The notes under the pieces are model-generated. The model searched no databases. It was not told the origin of the DNA and saw only the letters and a program-made list of their open reading frames with translations. A program made the translations under genes and the position numbers. Shown here in pieces: positions 18,907 to 28,308 of a stretch of 64,000 nucleotides of DNA. Every line of letters starts with the position of its first letter. The first letter of the stretch is position 1. The DNA comes from an uncultured Sphingomonas sp. (GTDB lineage: Bacteria > Pseudomonadota > Alphaproteobacteria > Sphingomonadales > Sphingomonadaceae), in NCBI GenBank assembly GCA_913775795.1, contig CAJYLT010000005.1:1-64000 (forward strand), written 5' to 3'.

Positions 18907-19704
18907 TCAGCTCCCGAACGACCGCGGGTCCGGGCCGGTCCGGCCATCCGCGTCGTCCAGCCCGGCGATCGCCGCCATATCCTCATCATCCAGCGTCACC
19001 CCGGTCGCGCCGAAATTGTCGCGCGCATGCGCCTCGTCCGAGGCCTTGGGGATCACCGACAGGCCGAGCGCGAGGTGCCACGCCAGCACCACCTGGGCCG
19101 TGGTCGCGCCATGCTTGTCCGCGATGCCGGTGATGACCGCATCGGACAGCAGTCCGCCCCGCCCCAACGGGCTCCAGCTCTGCGTCACGATGCCCCTCTC
19201 GGCGTGGAAGGCGCGAGCTTCGGCCTGCTGAAAGCGGGGGTGCAGTTCGATCTGATTGAGCGCAGGGGTCACGCCGGTCTTATCGATCAACCGATCGATC
19301 TGCTCGGGCAGGAAATTCGACACACCGATCGAGCGCGTCTTCCCCGCCTCGCGCAGGCGGATCATCGCCTCCCATGCGGCCGGATACGCCTCGCTGCCCG
19401 CGACTGGCCAATGGATCAGATAGAGGTCGACATGGTCGCGTCCCAGCAGCGCCAGGCTCTCGTCCAGCGCCGCTTCGGCATCCTCATGCCGGTCGTTCCA
19501 CAACTTTGTCGTCAGGAACACGTCGTCGACGCTCGCCAGCCCCTCCCCCACGCCGCGCTCGTTCTGATAGATCGCGGCGGTGTCGATGAGCTTATAGCCG
19601 ATATCGGTGGCCTTGCGGACGATCAGCCCGGCATGTGCGTCGGGGATCTGCCATGTGCCGAAGCCGAGCGCGGGAATGCGGTTGCCGTCGTTCAAATCGA
19701 GCAT
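18907..19704 (-). CDS. aldo/keto reductase
   Basis: MLDLNDGNRIPALGFGTWQIPDAHAG; DTAAIYQNERGVGEGL; VDLYLIHWPVAGSEAYPAAWEAMIRLREAGKTRSIGVSNFLPEQI. Confidence 0.93.
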   Translation of the reverse strand: MLDLNDGNRIPALGFGTWQIPDAHAGLIVRKATDIGYKLIDTAAIYQNERGVGEGLASVDDVFLTTKLWNDRHEDAEAALDESLALLGRDHVDLYLIHWPVAGSEAYPAAWEAMIRLREAGKTRSIGVSNFLPEQIDRLIDKTGVTPALNQIELHPRFQQAEARAFHAERGIVTQSWSPLGRGGLLSDAVITGIADKHGATTAQVVLAWHLALGLSVIPKASDEAHARDNFGATGVTLDDEDMAAIAGLDDADGRTGPDPRSFGS

Positions 19705-19742
19705 GTCGGGGGTCCAGTTACTGAATTTACCCACCCAATGCC

Positions 19743-20663
19743 TCAACTCCGGCTTGGTTGCCCGTAGAGCCAGGCCAGCGGATCGGTCAGCCGCGCCGCC
19801 CAGGCATTCTCCTCATGCGGCGCGCCGGGATAGGCGCGCGAGGTGAAGTCGCGTCCCGCCCGCCAGCCGAGCCGCGGCAGCGCCGCATCCACCGCCGCCT
19901 GGTAGGGCGCATAGAGCCGGTCGAGCGTCGCGGTGCCGTGATCGAACCAGATCCGCCGCCCCGCCGGCTTGCCCAGCGCCTCGCCCAGCCAGTCGGTCCA
20001 GCCGCGGATCACCCCCGCGCGATAGGGCGCGTCTCCCTCCTGCTCGGGGATGAACAGCGGCCAGTGGCTCGACAGGCATCCGGCCGCACCGAACACCTGC
20101 GGGTGCCGGACCAGTGCGTAGAGCGAGATGAGCCCACCCATGCTCGACCCCATGATGAAGGTGTCGGCGGGACCGGGCCGCGTGCGGTATTTCGCGTCGA
20201 TCGCCGCCTTGAGCGGACCGGTGAGGAAGTCGAGATAGGCATCCGACTGCACCGCGCCGCCGATCCGGTCTGCAAGGCCCGTCGTCACCGGAGCGGGCAG
20301 GCGATCGACGATCGGCTGCGGAACATAGGTGCGGAACCGCGCCGCGCCCGGATTCCAGACGCCGACGACGATCGGCGCGCGCGGGCCGAGCTTCAGCCGC
20401 TCGATCGCGCGATCGACGTGCCAGACCTTGCCGTATCCGCTCATCGCCGGATCGAACAGGTTCTGCCCGTCGTGCATGTAGAGCACCGGATGGCGCCCCC
20501 GCCCGCCCGCATAGCCCGGCGGTGCCCAGACGCTGACGCGCATCGACCCGATGCCCGCCGCCTCGAACCGCAGGTCGTCGAGCGCCGGCGCGTCGGCGGG
20601 CCGGGCCGCACCGACGAGCGCAGCGCCCGCGATCAGCCCGATCGCCTCGCGCCGCGTGGTCAT
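19743..20663 (-). CDS. alpha/beta hydrolase-fold esterase (enterochelin-esterase/putative esterase family)
   Basis: HPVLYMHDGQNLFDPAMSGYGKVWHVDRAIERL; FIMGSSMGGLISLYALVRHPQVFG; SRAYPGAPHEENAWAARL. Confidence 0.88.
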   Translation of the reverse strand: MTTRREAIGLIAGAALVGAARPADAPALDDLRFEAAGIGSMRVSVWAPPGYAGGRGRHPVLYMHDGQNLFDPAMSGYGKVWHVDRAIERLKLGPRAPIVVGVWNPGAARFRTYVPQPIVDRLPAPVTTGLADRIGGAVQSDAYLDFLTGPLKAAIDAKYRTRPGPADTFIMGSSMGGLISLYALVRHPQVFGAAGCLSSHWPLFIPEQEGDAPYRAGVIRGWTDWLGEALGKPAGRRIWFDHGTATLDRLYAPYQAAVDAALPRLGWRAGRDFTSRAYPGAPHEENAWAARLTDPLAWLYGQPSRS

Positions 20664-22276
20664 CCCAGCCGCGCGACGAACGCCACGTGCGCGCCCAGCG
20701 TCACCCCGTCGATCTCGCCGGTGGAAGCGAGGATGCGATGCGGCGGCAGCGTCGCGGTGACAGGCTCGGTCCCGAAGTTGAAGGCGCACAGCAGCGGCGC
20801 TCCCTCGTCCGAACGACGCTCAAACACGAGCAGATCGCCCTCGACCACGCGCACCTCGATCGACCCGTGCGCCAGGCTCGGCTCGGCATGACGAAGCGCG
20901 ATCAGGCGGCGCGTCCAGTTGAGCAGCGAGCGCGGATCGCCGGTCTGGAGGTCCACCGCCAGCGCCTCGTGATCCGGCCCGTGCGGCAACCACGGCTCGG
21001 CCGATCCGAACGCGCGGTCGGGCACCCCCGCTGCCCAGGGCATGGGCGTGCGCACGCCGTCGCGCGACAGCGTCATCGGCCAGTTGGCGATCGCCTCAGG
21101 GTCGACGAGCTTCTCGAAGGGAATGTCGACCTGCGTCAGCCCCAATTCTTCGCCCTGGTACAGGATGGCGTTGCCGCGCAGCGACAGGAGCAGCAGCATC
21201 TTCATCCGCGCGAAGTCCGCGGCGTGCTCGGGCGTCGTCCAGCGCGAGATCGCGCGCGGCGCATCGTGATTCTCGAACGCCCAGCTCGGCCAGCCGCGAT
21301 CGGGCGCATCGGGCCAGACGGATAGCGCATCGACAACGAGGCCGGGGGTCAGCTTCTCTGCATAGAGGAAGTTGAAGCCATAGGCGCTGTCGAGCCGGCG
21401 GTCCCCCTCCGTATAGAGCGCCATCTCGCGCGCCCAGTGATCGCCGCCCACCTCGGCCATCGAGAAGACCGAACCGTGCGATCGCATCTCGCCCGCCAAC
21501 CGCTCGATGAACGCCGGGATGTTCGGATGGCTCTGATTGTGGATCTTGTCCTGAAAATCGAACGGACGCGATCGGGCGCGATTGGACGGCGGCAGCGGCG
21601 GATTGTCGCGAAACTCGGGGTCGTGCATCGCGAAGTTCAGCGCATCGAGCCGGAACCCGTCGACGCCGCGCCCCAGCCAGAAGCGCGCGACGTCCAGAAT
21701 CGCTTCCTGCACCGCCGGATTGTGGAGGTTGAGGTCGGGCTGCTCGACGAGGAAGTTGTGCAGATAATATTGCCCGCGCCGCGCATCCCACTGCCAGGCC
21801 GGGCCGCCGAACACCGACTGCCAGTTCGACGGCGGCGAGCCGTCGGGCTTGGGATCGGCCCACACGAACCAGTCGGCCTTGGGATTGTTGCGGCTCGACC
21901 GGCTCTCGGCGAACCACGGATGCTGGTCCGACGCGTGAGAATAGACCTGGTCGATCATGACCTTGAGGCCAAGCTCATGCGCGCGCGCGACCAGCGCGTC
22001 GAAATCCTCGATCGTCCCGAACACCGGATCGACGCCGCAGAAATCGGCGATGTCGTATCCGAAGTCGCGCATCGGCGAGGTGAAGAACGGCGAGATCCAG
22101 ATCGCATCGACGCCCAGGTCCGCGACATGGCCCAGCCGCTGGGTGATGCCAGGCAGGTCACCCACCCCGTCGCCGTTCGCGTCCGCGAAGCTGCGCGGAT
22201 AGATCTGATAGATCACCGCGCCCTTCCACCAGGGGGCGGGGTCGGCCGTTGGCATGGCGAGCGGCGACGTGCTCAT
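20660..22276 (-). CDS. alpha-glucosidase, GH13
   Basis: WWKGAVIYQIYPRSFADANGDGVGDLPGITQRLGHVADLGVDAIWISPFFTSPMRDFGYDIADFC; GFRLDALNFAMHD; WAFENHDAPRAISRW. Confidence 0.93.
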   Translation of the reverse strand: MSTSPLAMPTADPAPWWKGAVIYQIYPRSFADANGDGVGDLPGITQRLGHVADLGVDAIWISPFFTSPMRDFGYDIADFCGVDPVFGTIEDFDALVARAHELGLKVMIDQVYSHASDQHPWFAESRSSRNNPKADWFVWADPKPDGSPPSNWQSVFGGPAWQWDARRGQYYLHNFLVEQPDLNLHNPAVQEAILDVARFWLGRGVDGFRLDALNFAMHDPEFRDNPPLPPSNRARSRPFDFQDKIHNQSHPNIPAFIERLAGEMRSHGSVFSMAEVGGDHWAREMALYTEGDRRLDSAYGFNFLYAEKLTPGLVVDALSVWPDAPDRGWPSWAFENHDAPRAISRWTTPEHAADFARMKMLLLLSLRGNAILYQGEELGLTQVDIPFEKLVDPEAIANWPMTLSRDGVRTPMPWAAGVPDRAFGSAEPWLPHGPDHEALAVDLQTGDPRSLLNWTRRLIALRHAEPSLAHGSIEVRVVEGDLLVFERRSDEGAPLLCAFNFGTEPVTATLPPHRILASTGEIDGVTLGAHVAFVARLG

Positions 22277-24096
22277 TGCGCCACCTCGGCCGCGCAGACG
22301 ACGGTGGAGAATGGCGCGATCTTGACGCGGACGCTGCCCGGTGCGGTCGCGGCAGCGGGGCATCCCTTGCCATAGAGCGGGCGGAAGCGCTGCGATCGCG
22401 TCTCGACCTCTACATTCGCCTCGATCGGCTGGGCCGAGCTGTTGAACGCCAAGAGCACCTCGCCATTGCTGGCCGGATCGAAGCGGCTGACCGCGAACAG
22501 CCCGGGCTTGTCGTCGAGGTACGCGCGCGTCACCTGCCGCCCGTGCGACAGCGCCGGCGTCGCGCGGCGCAGCTTCGCCAGCGTCGCGATCGTGCGGAAC
22601 AGCGGGTGATCGGTGCCGAAATGCGCCTGTGCGTGAGTTCCGGTCGTGCCGATCAGCTTGTCGCTGAGATAATCGGGCGTCTTGCTGGCGAACATCGACT
22701 GGCGCGCGGCCTGATCGTTGCCCTTGCCCGCGAAACCCTGCTCGTCGCCATAATAGATGGTCGGCACGCCGCGCAGCGTCAGCAGCATCTCGTGCCCCAG
22801 CCGGTCGCGCGCGAGCAGTTCGGCATCGGCGGCGTTCGGGTTCGCTTTCATCACGAACATGCCGAAACGGCCCTGGTCGTGGTTGCCGATGAACGTCGGC
22901 AGCTGCAGCGCCGTCGCCTCCCCGCCGGCATACATGGCATCGCCCATGAACAGCTTGGCGAGCGCGGCGGTCGGCCTGCCCTCCGCCACCACCTGCTGGA
23001 CCGCGGTCGCGAACGCGAAGTCGAGCACCGCGGGCAGCTTGTCGACGACGGTGTGCCGCTGGAGCAGGCCGATCTCCAGCTCCGACCACGCGGCCTCGCC
23101 GAAGATGTGGAAGTTGGGGATGCCCTTCGCCTTCGCCCGCGCCTGCATCGCCGGCACGAACGCGGCCCAGAATTCCGGGTTCACATGGCGCGCGGTATCG
23201 ATGCGATAGCCGTCGATCCCGTAGCGATCGATCCAGCCGCCGAACACGTCGATCATGCCCGAGACGACACGCGGATTCTCGGTCATCAGGTCGTCGAGGC
23301 CGACGAAATCGCCCATCGTCGCGCTCTCATTCGAGAAGGTCGAGTTGCCGCGATTATGGTAATAGATGGGGTCGTTCAGCCAGGCGGGAACCTTGATGGT
23401 CCGCTCCTCGGGCTTCACCTTTACCGTATAGGCAAAATTTGGGTCGGTGAGCTTCGCGAAGTTGTCGGCGGTCATTACCTGGTCGCCGGCAAAACCGCTG
23501 TTGATCGCCCTGCCCTTCAGCCCGCCGCGCCGCGCATAGGGATAGTCGGCGCGGCTGCGATAGGCGCACTCGGCCTGCCCCTCGCACTCGGCGAAATAGA
23601 TCACATCGGCGGTGTGGTTGGCGATGATGTCCATGTAGACCTTGAGACCGCGGGCATGGGCCGCGTCCACCAGCGCCTTGAAATCGGCATCAGTGCCAAG
23701 GTGCGGATCGACCGTCGTGAAGTCGGTCACCCAATAGCCGTGATAACCAGCGGACTCGCTGCCCGGCCCGCCCTGTACCGCCTTGTTCTTGAACACCGGC
23801 GTCAGCCAGATCGCGGTCGCGCCCAGCGCCTGGATATAGTCGAGGCGCTTCATCACCCCCTTGAGATCGCCGCCCTGGAAGAAGCCCTTGCTCGCCGGAT
23901 CGAACCCGTTCTTCAGCCGGTCGCCGGGGATGCCGCCGCGATCGTTGCCCGGATCGCCGTTCTCGAACCGGTCGGGCAGGACGAAATAGATGACTTCTTC
24001 GGACGGCAGCCGTTCGCGCAGCGGCAGCGGCGCCTGCTGGGCGGCGGCGGGCAGCGCCGCGGCGCCGAGCGATAGAGCAGCGATCAGTCGCTTCAT
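22273..24096 (-). CDS. alpha-amylase family protein, GH13, secreted
   Basis: Signal peptide; EEVIYFVLPDRFENGDPGNDRGG; GIDGYRIDTARHVNPEFWAAF; FIGNHDQGRFG. Confidence 0.92.
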   Translation of the reverse strand: MKRLIAALSLGAAALPAAAQQAPLPLRERLPSEEVIYFVLPDRFENGDPGNDRGGIPGDRLKNGFDPASKGFFQGGDLKGVMKRLDYIQALGATAIWLTPVFKNKAVQGGPGSESAGYHGYWVTDFTTVDPHLGTDADFKALVDAAHARGLKVYMDIIANHTADVIYFAECEGQAECAYRSRADYPYARRGGLKGRAINSGFAGDQVMTADNFAKLTDPNFAYTVKVKPEERTIKVPAWLNDPIYYHNRGNSTFSNESATMGDFVGLDDLMTENPRVVSGMIDVFGGWIDRYGIDGYRIDTARHVNPEFWAAFVPAMQARAKAKGIPNFHIFGEAAWSELEIGLLQRHTVVDKLPAVLDFAFATAVQQVVAEGRPTAALAKLFMGDAMYAGGEATALQLPTFIGNHDQGRFGMFVMKANPNAADAELLARDRLGHEMLLTLRGVPTIYYGDEQGFAGKGNDQAARQSMFASKTPDYLSDKLIGTTGTHAQAHFGTDHPLFRTIATLAKLRRATPALSHGRQVTRAYLDDKPGLFAVSRFDPASNGEVLLAFNSSAQPIEANVEVETRSQRFRPLYGKGCPAAATAPGSVRVKIAPFSTVVCAAEVAQ

Positions 24097-24172
24097 ACGG
24101 GCACCTCTAGCCGGCCCGTGCCCCGCAGGACCACGGGGGTCGCCGTAAAATCATGTCGAAAGCGAGCGGGGG

Positions 24173-24200
24173 ACCTGTACCGGTCGAAACCGATACAGGT
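24173..24200. promoter_or_regulatory. imperfect 12-bp palindrome between TonB receptor and GH13 genes (hairpin terminator or LacI-type operator)
   Basis: ACCTGTACCGGT-CGAA-ACCGATACAGGT, one mismatch; minus-strand loop is TTCG. Confidence 0.55.
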
Positions 24201-24220
24201 CCACGCGCCCCCTTTAATTA

Positions 24221-26914
24221 TTAGAACCGTAGCGTCGCACCCAACAGGAAGCGACGGCCGTACGTCTGATAATCGATGACCGCACGCGGATCGCGCGGAT
24301 CGACCGTCGCGAACCGCTCGTCGGTCAGATTCTGGCCCTGAAGGAAGAGCGAAACCCCCTCAAGCGCAGACCCAGGCTGGAAGTCGTAGCCGACCTGTGC
24401 GTCGAAGATCGTTTCGTCGAGCGCCCGGCGCCGCACGCGGTTGGCGGCAAGACCCGACAGTTCACCCACGAAGGTCGAGCGATAACGAACCGACCCGCGC
24501 AGGTTGAAGCCCCACTTCTCGAAATACGCGGTGCCGTTGGCGACCCACTTCGAATAGCCCGGAATATCCTCGGCCGGCGACGTCGGGGTCGGCTTGATCT
24601 CGGTCTCGGTATAGCTGACGCCGCCGGTTACACCGAACCCGTCGAGGAAACCGATGACCTCACCCAACGGAAGCGTCGCGGCAAGCTCGGCACCGTAGAT
24701 GTTGCCGCCGACACCGTTAATCGGCGCATTCAGCACGCCGATGTCAGTCGGCGGGCGCAGACCCGCAGGCTTCGGATAGGGGCCATAGTCGAACGGTATT
24801 TCAAGATTGTACACGAAGCTCTTGAGGTCCTTATAGAACCCCTGAAGCGCGATGTAGCCCTTGGTGCCAAAATACTTCTCGATCGTCGCGTCGAACGAGT
24901 TTGAGCGGATCGGGCGCAGGTACGGATTGCCGCCGCTGCCCTCGTAGCGATTCAGCGCGGTATTCAGGCCGTACCCGATCGCGATCCGCATGTCATCGAG
25001 ACGCGCCCGCTGCATCTGGCGCGCGGCACCGATGCGGAACACGAAGTCGCTTGGCAGGCGCAGCGACAGGTTCAGCACCGGCAGCACGTCGATGTAATCG
25101 TCGCCCGCCAGCGCCGGCTGGAGCACTTGGCCCGCGGCGACGAGACCCGACGACTTCTGCACGGTCGAGACGAACTGGACGCCGATATTCCCGGTCAGCA
25201 CCGACGCGCCGATCTCGTGGTCGATGTTCGCCTGGAGATAGGCGCTCATCACGTCTTCGTTGATGCGGAACGCCTTGGCCGGCACGTCGAGGCTGGTGTT
25301 GGGCGTCAGCTGATAGATACCGCCCGCCAAAAGCTGCGCCGGGTCGTAGCTGACCATCGGACCGAGGCCAAGATAGGACAGATTGGTCGCGCCCAGCAGA
25401 TATTCCTGCGGAATGACGCGCTCGCGCAGGCCGCCCGAGAGCTGCAGCAGCGCTTCGTTCGGGGTCAGCGACTTTTCGCGGCGGGTATAGTTGAGGCCGA
25501 ACTGGATCGAGCGGAGGAAGCCGTCCATCTCCTTTTCGACTTCGCCGCGATATTGCTGGATCTCATCCTTGACGACGCGATCGTTGAAATAGCCCGCCTG
25601 GATGTTCGAGCCGCCCCAGCCCTGCGGGTCGGTCAGCTTGATGAGGTTGGGGTCCGAATAGTTGAGCGTCGGCGAGAAGACGGTGCCCGTCTTTCCGGTG
25701 GTGAAGCCGATCGTGTCGCGCGCGCCGACATTCTGGCCATAGCCGGTGCCGGCATAGCTTTCGATGATCGTTTCGCTGCGGTCGGTCTTCGAATAGCTGA
25801 CGTCGATGAACGCGTTCCAGCCGTCATCGCCCTCGTAGCGCTGGTTCATGCCGAACGAATAGAGCTTCGCCTTGCGGCTGAAGCTGTCGTTGCGGATCAC
25901 GCCCTCGACGCCGGTGAAGGTGCCCGAGGTGACGAGGCCGCCCTCGACATTTGCGCGGGTCAGCGTTGCGTTGCCGAACGCGAGCGGAAGTTCGATGCCG
26001 CGCTTGATCTGCGGATCGTCGAAGTCCGAATAGAAGCCGTCGAACGTGATCGTGTAGTTGGGCGCCGGCCGATACTGAAGCGTGCCCTGCAGGCCGAGCC
26101 GCTTGAGATTGGTCGAGGTGACATACGACTTCGACCCGCCGATCACGCCGGCTCCCGGCGCAATCGCTCCGGCATCGGCATAGCCCCAGGCGTTGAATTC
26201 CTGGATCTGGTATGGCTCGTCGAGATAGTTCGCCGACAGCGCGATGCCGATCGTGTCGTTCGCGAACTGGTCGACGTATGTGCCGAACACGCGATAGCCA
26301 TATTCCTTCGACCCGGCGTTCAGCTTGCCGAGGTCGGTGTAGACACCGCGGCCGCCGACGGCGAGCACGCGCTTGCCGGTGTCGAGCGGACGAATCGTCT
26401 TGAGATCGACGGTGCCCGACAGGCCCTGCCCGATCAGCGTCGCCTGCGCGGTCTTGTAGACCAGCACCTGGTTGATGACTTCGGAGGGATACTGGTCGTA
26501 CTCGACGGCGCGATTGTCGCCGGTCGAGGTCTGCTCGCGGCCGTTCAGCAGCGTCGACGAGAAATCGGGCGCGAAGCCGCGGATCGAGACGCCCGACGAG
26601 CGGCCCGAGATGCGCTGCGAGGTCAGGCCCGGCAGGCGCGCGATCGATTCCGCGATCGAGGCGTCGGGCAGGCGGGCGATATCCTCGGCCGAGACCGACT
26701 CGACGACCTGGTCGCGCGACTTCTTGGCGTTGACCGCGCTCTCGAGGCTGGCGCGGAAGCCGGTCACGACGATGTCGTCGGCGGGCGCAGCGTCCTGTGC
26801 GGCGGGATTGGTGGTGTCGCCGGCGTCCTGCGCCATGGCGGGGGCGGCGGTCGCCGCAAACGTGAGCGCAGTGGCGCCCAGCAGCGCGGCCCGAATCGAA
26901 ATGGATGCCTTCAT
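24221..26914 (-). CDS. TonB-dependent receptor (maltose/malto-oligosaccharide type by context)
   Basis: Signal peptide; DDIVVTGFRASLESAVNAKKSRDQVVESVSAEDIARLPDASIAESIARLPGLTSQRISGRSSGVSIRGF; terminal aromatic FLLGATLRF. Confidence 0.92.
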   Translation of the reverse strand: MKASISIRAALLGATALTFAATAAPAMAQDAGDTTNPAAQDAAPADDIVVTGFRASLESAVNAKKSRDQVVESVSAEDIARLPDASIAESIARLPGLTSQRISGRSSGVSIRGFAPDFSSTLLNGREQTSTGDNRAVEYDQYPSEVINQVLVYKTAQATLIGQGLSGTVDLKTIRPLDTGKRVLAVGGRGVYTDLGKLNAGSKEYGYRVFGTYVDQFANDTIGIALSANYLDEPYQIQEFNAWGYADAGAIAPGAGVIGGSKSYVTSTNLKRLGLQGTLQYRPAPNYTITFDGFYSDFDDPQIKRGIELPLAFGNATLTRANVEGGLVTSGTFTGVEGVIRNDSFSRKAKLYSFGMNQRYEGDDGWNAFIDVSYSKTDRSETIIESYAGTGYGQNVGARDTIGFTTGKTGTVFSPTLNYSDPNLIKLTDPQGWGGSNIQAGYFNDRVVKDEIQQYRGEVEKEMDGFLRSIQFGLNYTRREKSLTPNEALLQLSGGLRERVIPQEYLLGATNLSYLGLGPMVSYDPAQLLAGGIYQLTPNTSLDVPAKAFRINEDVMSAYLQANIDHEIGASVLTGNIGVQFVSTVQKSSGLVAAGQVLQPALAGDDYIDVLPVLNLSLRLPSDFVFRIGAARQMQRARLDDMRIAIGYGLNTALNRYEGSGGNPYLRPIRSNSFDATIEKYFGTKGYIALQGFYKDLKSFVYNLEIPFDYGPYPKPAGLRPPTDIGVLNAPINGVGGNIYGAELAATLPLGEVIGFLDGFGVTGGVSYTETEIKPTPTSPAEDIPGYSKWVANGTAYFEKWGFNLRGSVRYRSTFVGELSGLAANRVRRRALDETIFDAQVGYDFQPGSALEGVSLFLQGQNLTDERFATVDPRDPRAVIDYQTYGRRFLLGATLRF

Positions 26915-27042
26915 GTCTCTCCCCTGTCGCAACCCTGCTTGTGACCGCAGGCTCGCTTCCCGAAAAACGGGTATGGCGACGACGCCGCCAACCGCTTCAC
27001 GACGCGGCCATTATCGTCGGGCGGGTGCGGCCGAACAGAAGG

Positions 27043-27070
27043 CATACGTATGTCATGCAACCGTCATGCA
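27043..27070. promoter_or_regulatory. candidate operator region between divergent TonB receptor and LacI regulator
   Basis: Perfect palindrome CATACGTATG (27043-27052) followed by direct repeats GTCATGCA (27052-27059 and 27063-27070) with 11-bp periodicity. Confidence 0.45.
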
Positions 27071-27194
27071 TCGCGGCTGTTGCCCGATTGCCACTGTGGT
27101 CGGCGGCGGCGCGCTTTACCGTTCGGGACGCTTGCTTTAGCGTCCGCGGCCGGGCGAGCGCAGACCCGCCATCAGGGAACGAGGAAAGCCGATC

Positions 27195-28241
27195 GTGAGC
27201 CGCCCGGCGTCGCAGCGCCCGACATCCTTCGACATCGCGTACCGCGCGGGCGTGTCGCAGCCGACCGTCAGCCGGGCGCTGCGTGGCTCGACCTCGGTCA
27301 GTGCCGAGACGCGCGCGCGGATCGAGGCGATCGCGCGCGAACTGGGCTATGCGGTCGACAAGAACGCTTCTTCGCTGCGCAGCCAGCAGTCGCACACGCT
27401 GGCGCTTCTCTTCTTCGAGGATCCGACCGCCGACGCCAGCCTCATCAACCCGTTCTTCCTGTCGATGCTCGGCTGGATCACCCGGCACACGGCGAATGCG
27501 GGATACGACCTGCTCATCTCGTTCCAGCAGCTCTCGGGCGACTGGCACAAGGCATATGAGGACAGCCGCAAGGCCGACGGGATCATCCTTCTCGGCTATG
27601 GCGATTACGAGGCGTATCGCCCGCGCCTCGAGCAATTGCGCGCGCAGGGCACGCATTACGTTCGCTGGGGCTCGCCCGAGCCGGGCGACGGCGGCGCGAC
27701 GATCGGCTGCGACAATCGCGCCGGCGGGCGGCTGGCGACCGAGCACCTGATCGGCCATGGGCGCCGCCGGATCGCGTTCCTGGGCGCGGGCGACGACCAT
27801 TATCCCGAGTTTCGCGACCGCTATCTCGGCTATCTCGACGCGCTCGCCGCGGCGGGCATGAGTGCCGACCCGGCGCTTCAGGTCGATGCGATCACGCTGG
27901 AACAGGCGGGCGCCGATGCGATCGGCGAGCTGTTCGCGCGCGGCGTCGCCTTCGACGGCATCGTCGCGGCCAGCGACCTGATCGCCATCGGCGCGATGCA
28001 GGCACTGGAACGGCGCGGCTATGCCGTCCCGCGCGCGGTGTCGGTCGTGGGCTTCGACGATATTCCCGCCGCGCAGCAGGCCTCGCCCCCGCTCACGACC
28101 GTGCAGCAGGATGCCAAGGCCGCGGGCGAGGCGCTGGTCGGCACGCTGCTCGACCGGATCACCGGGCGCGAGCCGCCCGCCGGCCCCCTGCCCGTCCGCC
28201 TGATCGTCCGGGCAAGCTGCGGCGCGCATACGAATACGTGA
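27195..28241 (+). CDS. LacI family transcriptional regulator
   Basis: GTG start; TSFDIAYRAGVSQPTVSRALRGSTSVSAETRARIEAIARELGYAVDKNAS; VVGFDDIPAAQQASPPLTTVQQD. Confidence 0.95.
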   Translation: MSRPASQRPTSFDIAYRAGVSQPTVSRALRGSTSVSAETRARIEAIARELGYAVDKNASSLRSQQSHTLALLFFEDPTADASLINPFFLSMLGWITRHTANAGYDLLISFQQLSGDWHKAYEDSRKADGIILLGYGDYEAYRPRLEQLRAQGTHYVRWGSPEPGDGGATIGCDNRAGGRLATEHLIGHGRRRIAFLGAGDDHYPEFRDRYLGYLDALAAAGMSADPALQVDAITLEQAGADAIGELFARGVAFDGIVAASDLIAIGAMQALERRGYAVPRAVSVVGFDDIPAAQQASPPLTTVQQDAKAAGEALVGTLLDRITGREPPAGPLPVRLIVRASCGAHTNT

Positions 28242-28308
28242 AGCGCCCCGCGCCCCCGCTTCATAAGGATGACGCCGACAGGGCGGCCAGCGTCCACGGG
28301 GAGGATAC

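Noticed and set aside
22249-24075. 608-aa plus-strand ORF over the GH13 amylase
   Set aside because: No domain features; antisense shadow of a clear GH13 gene.
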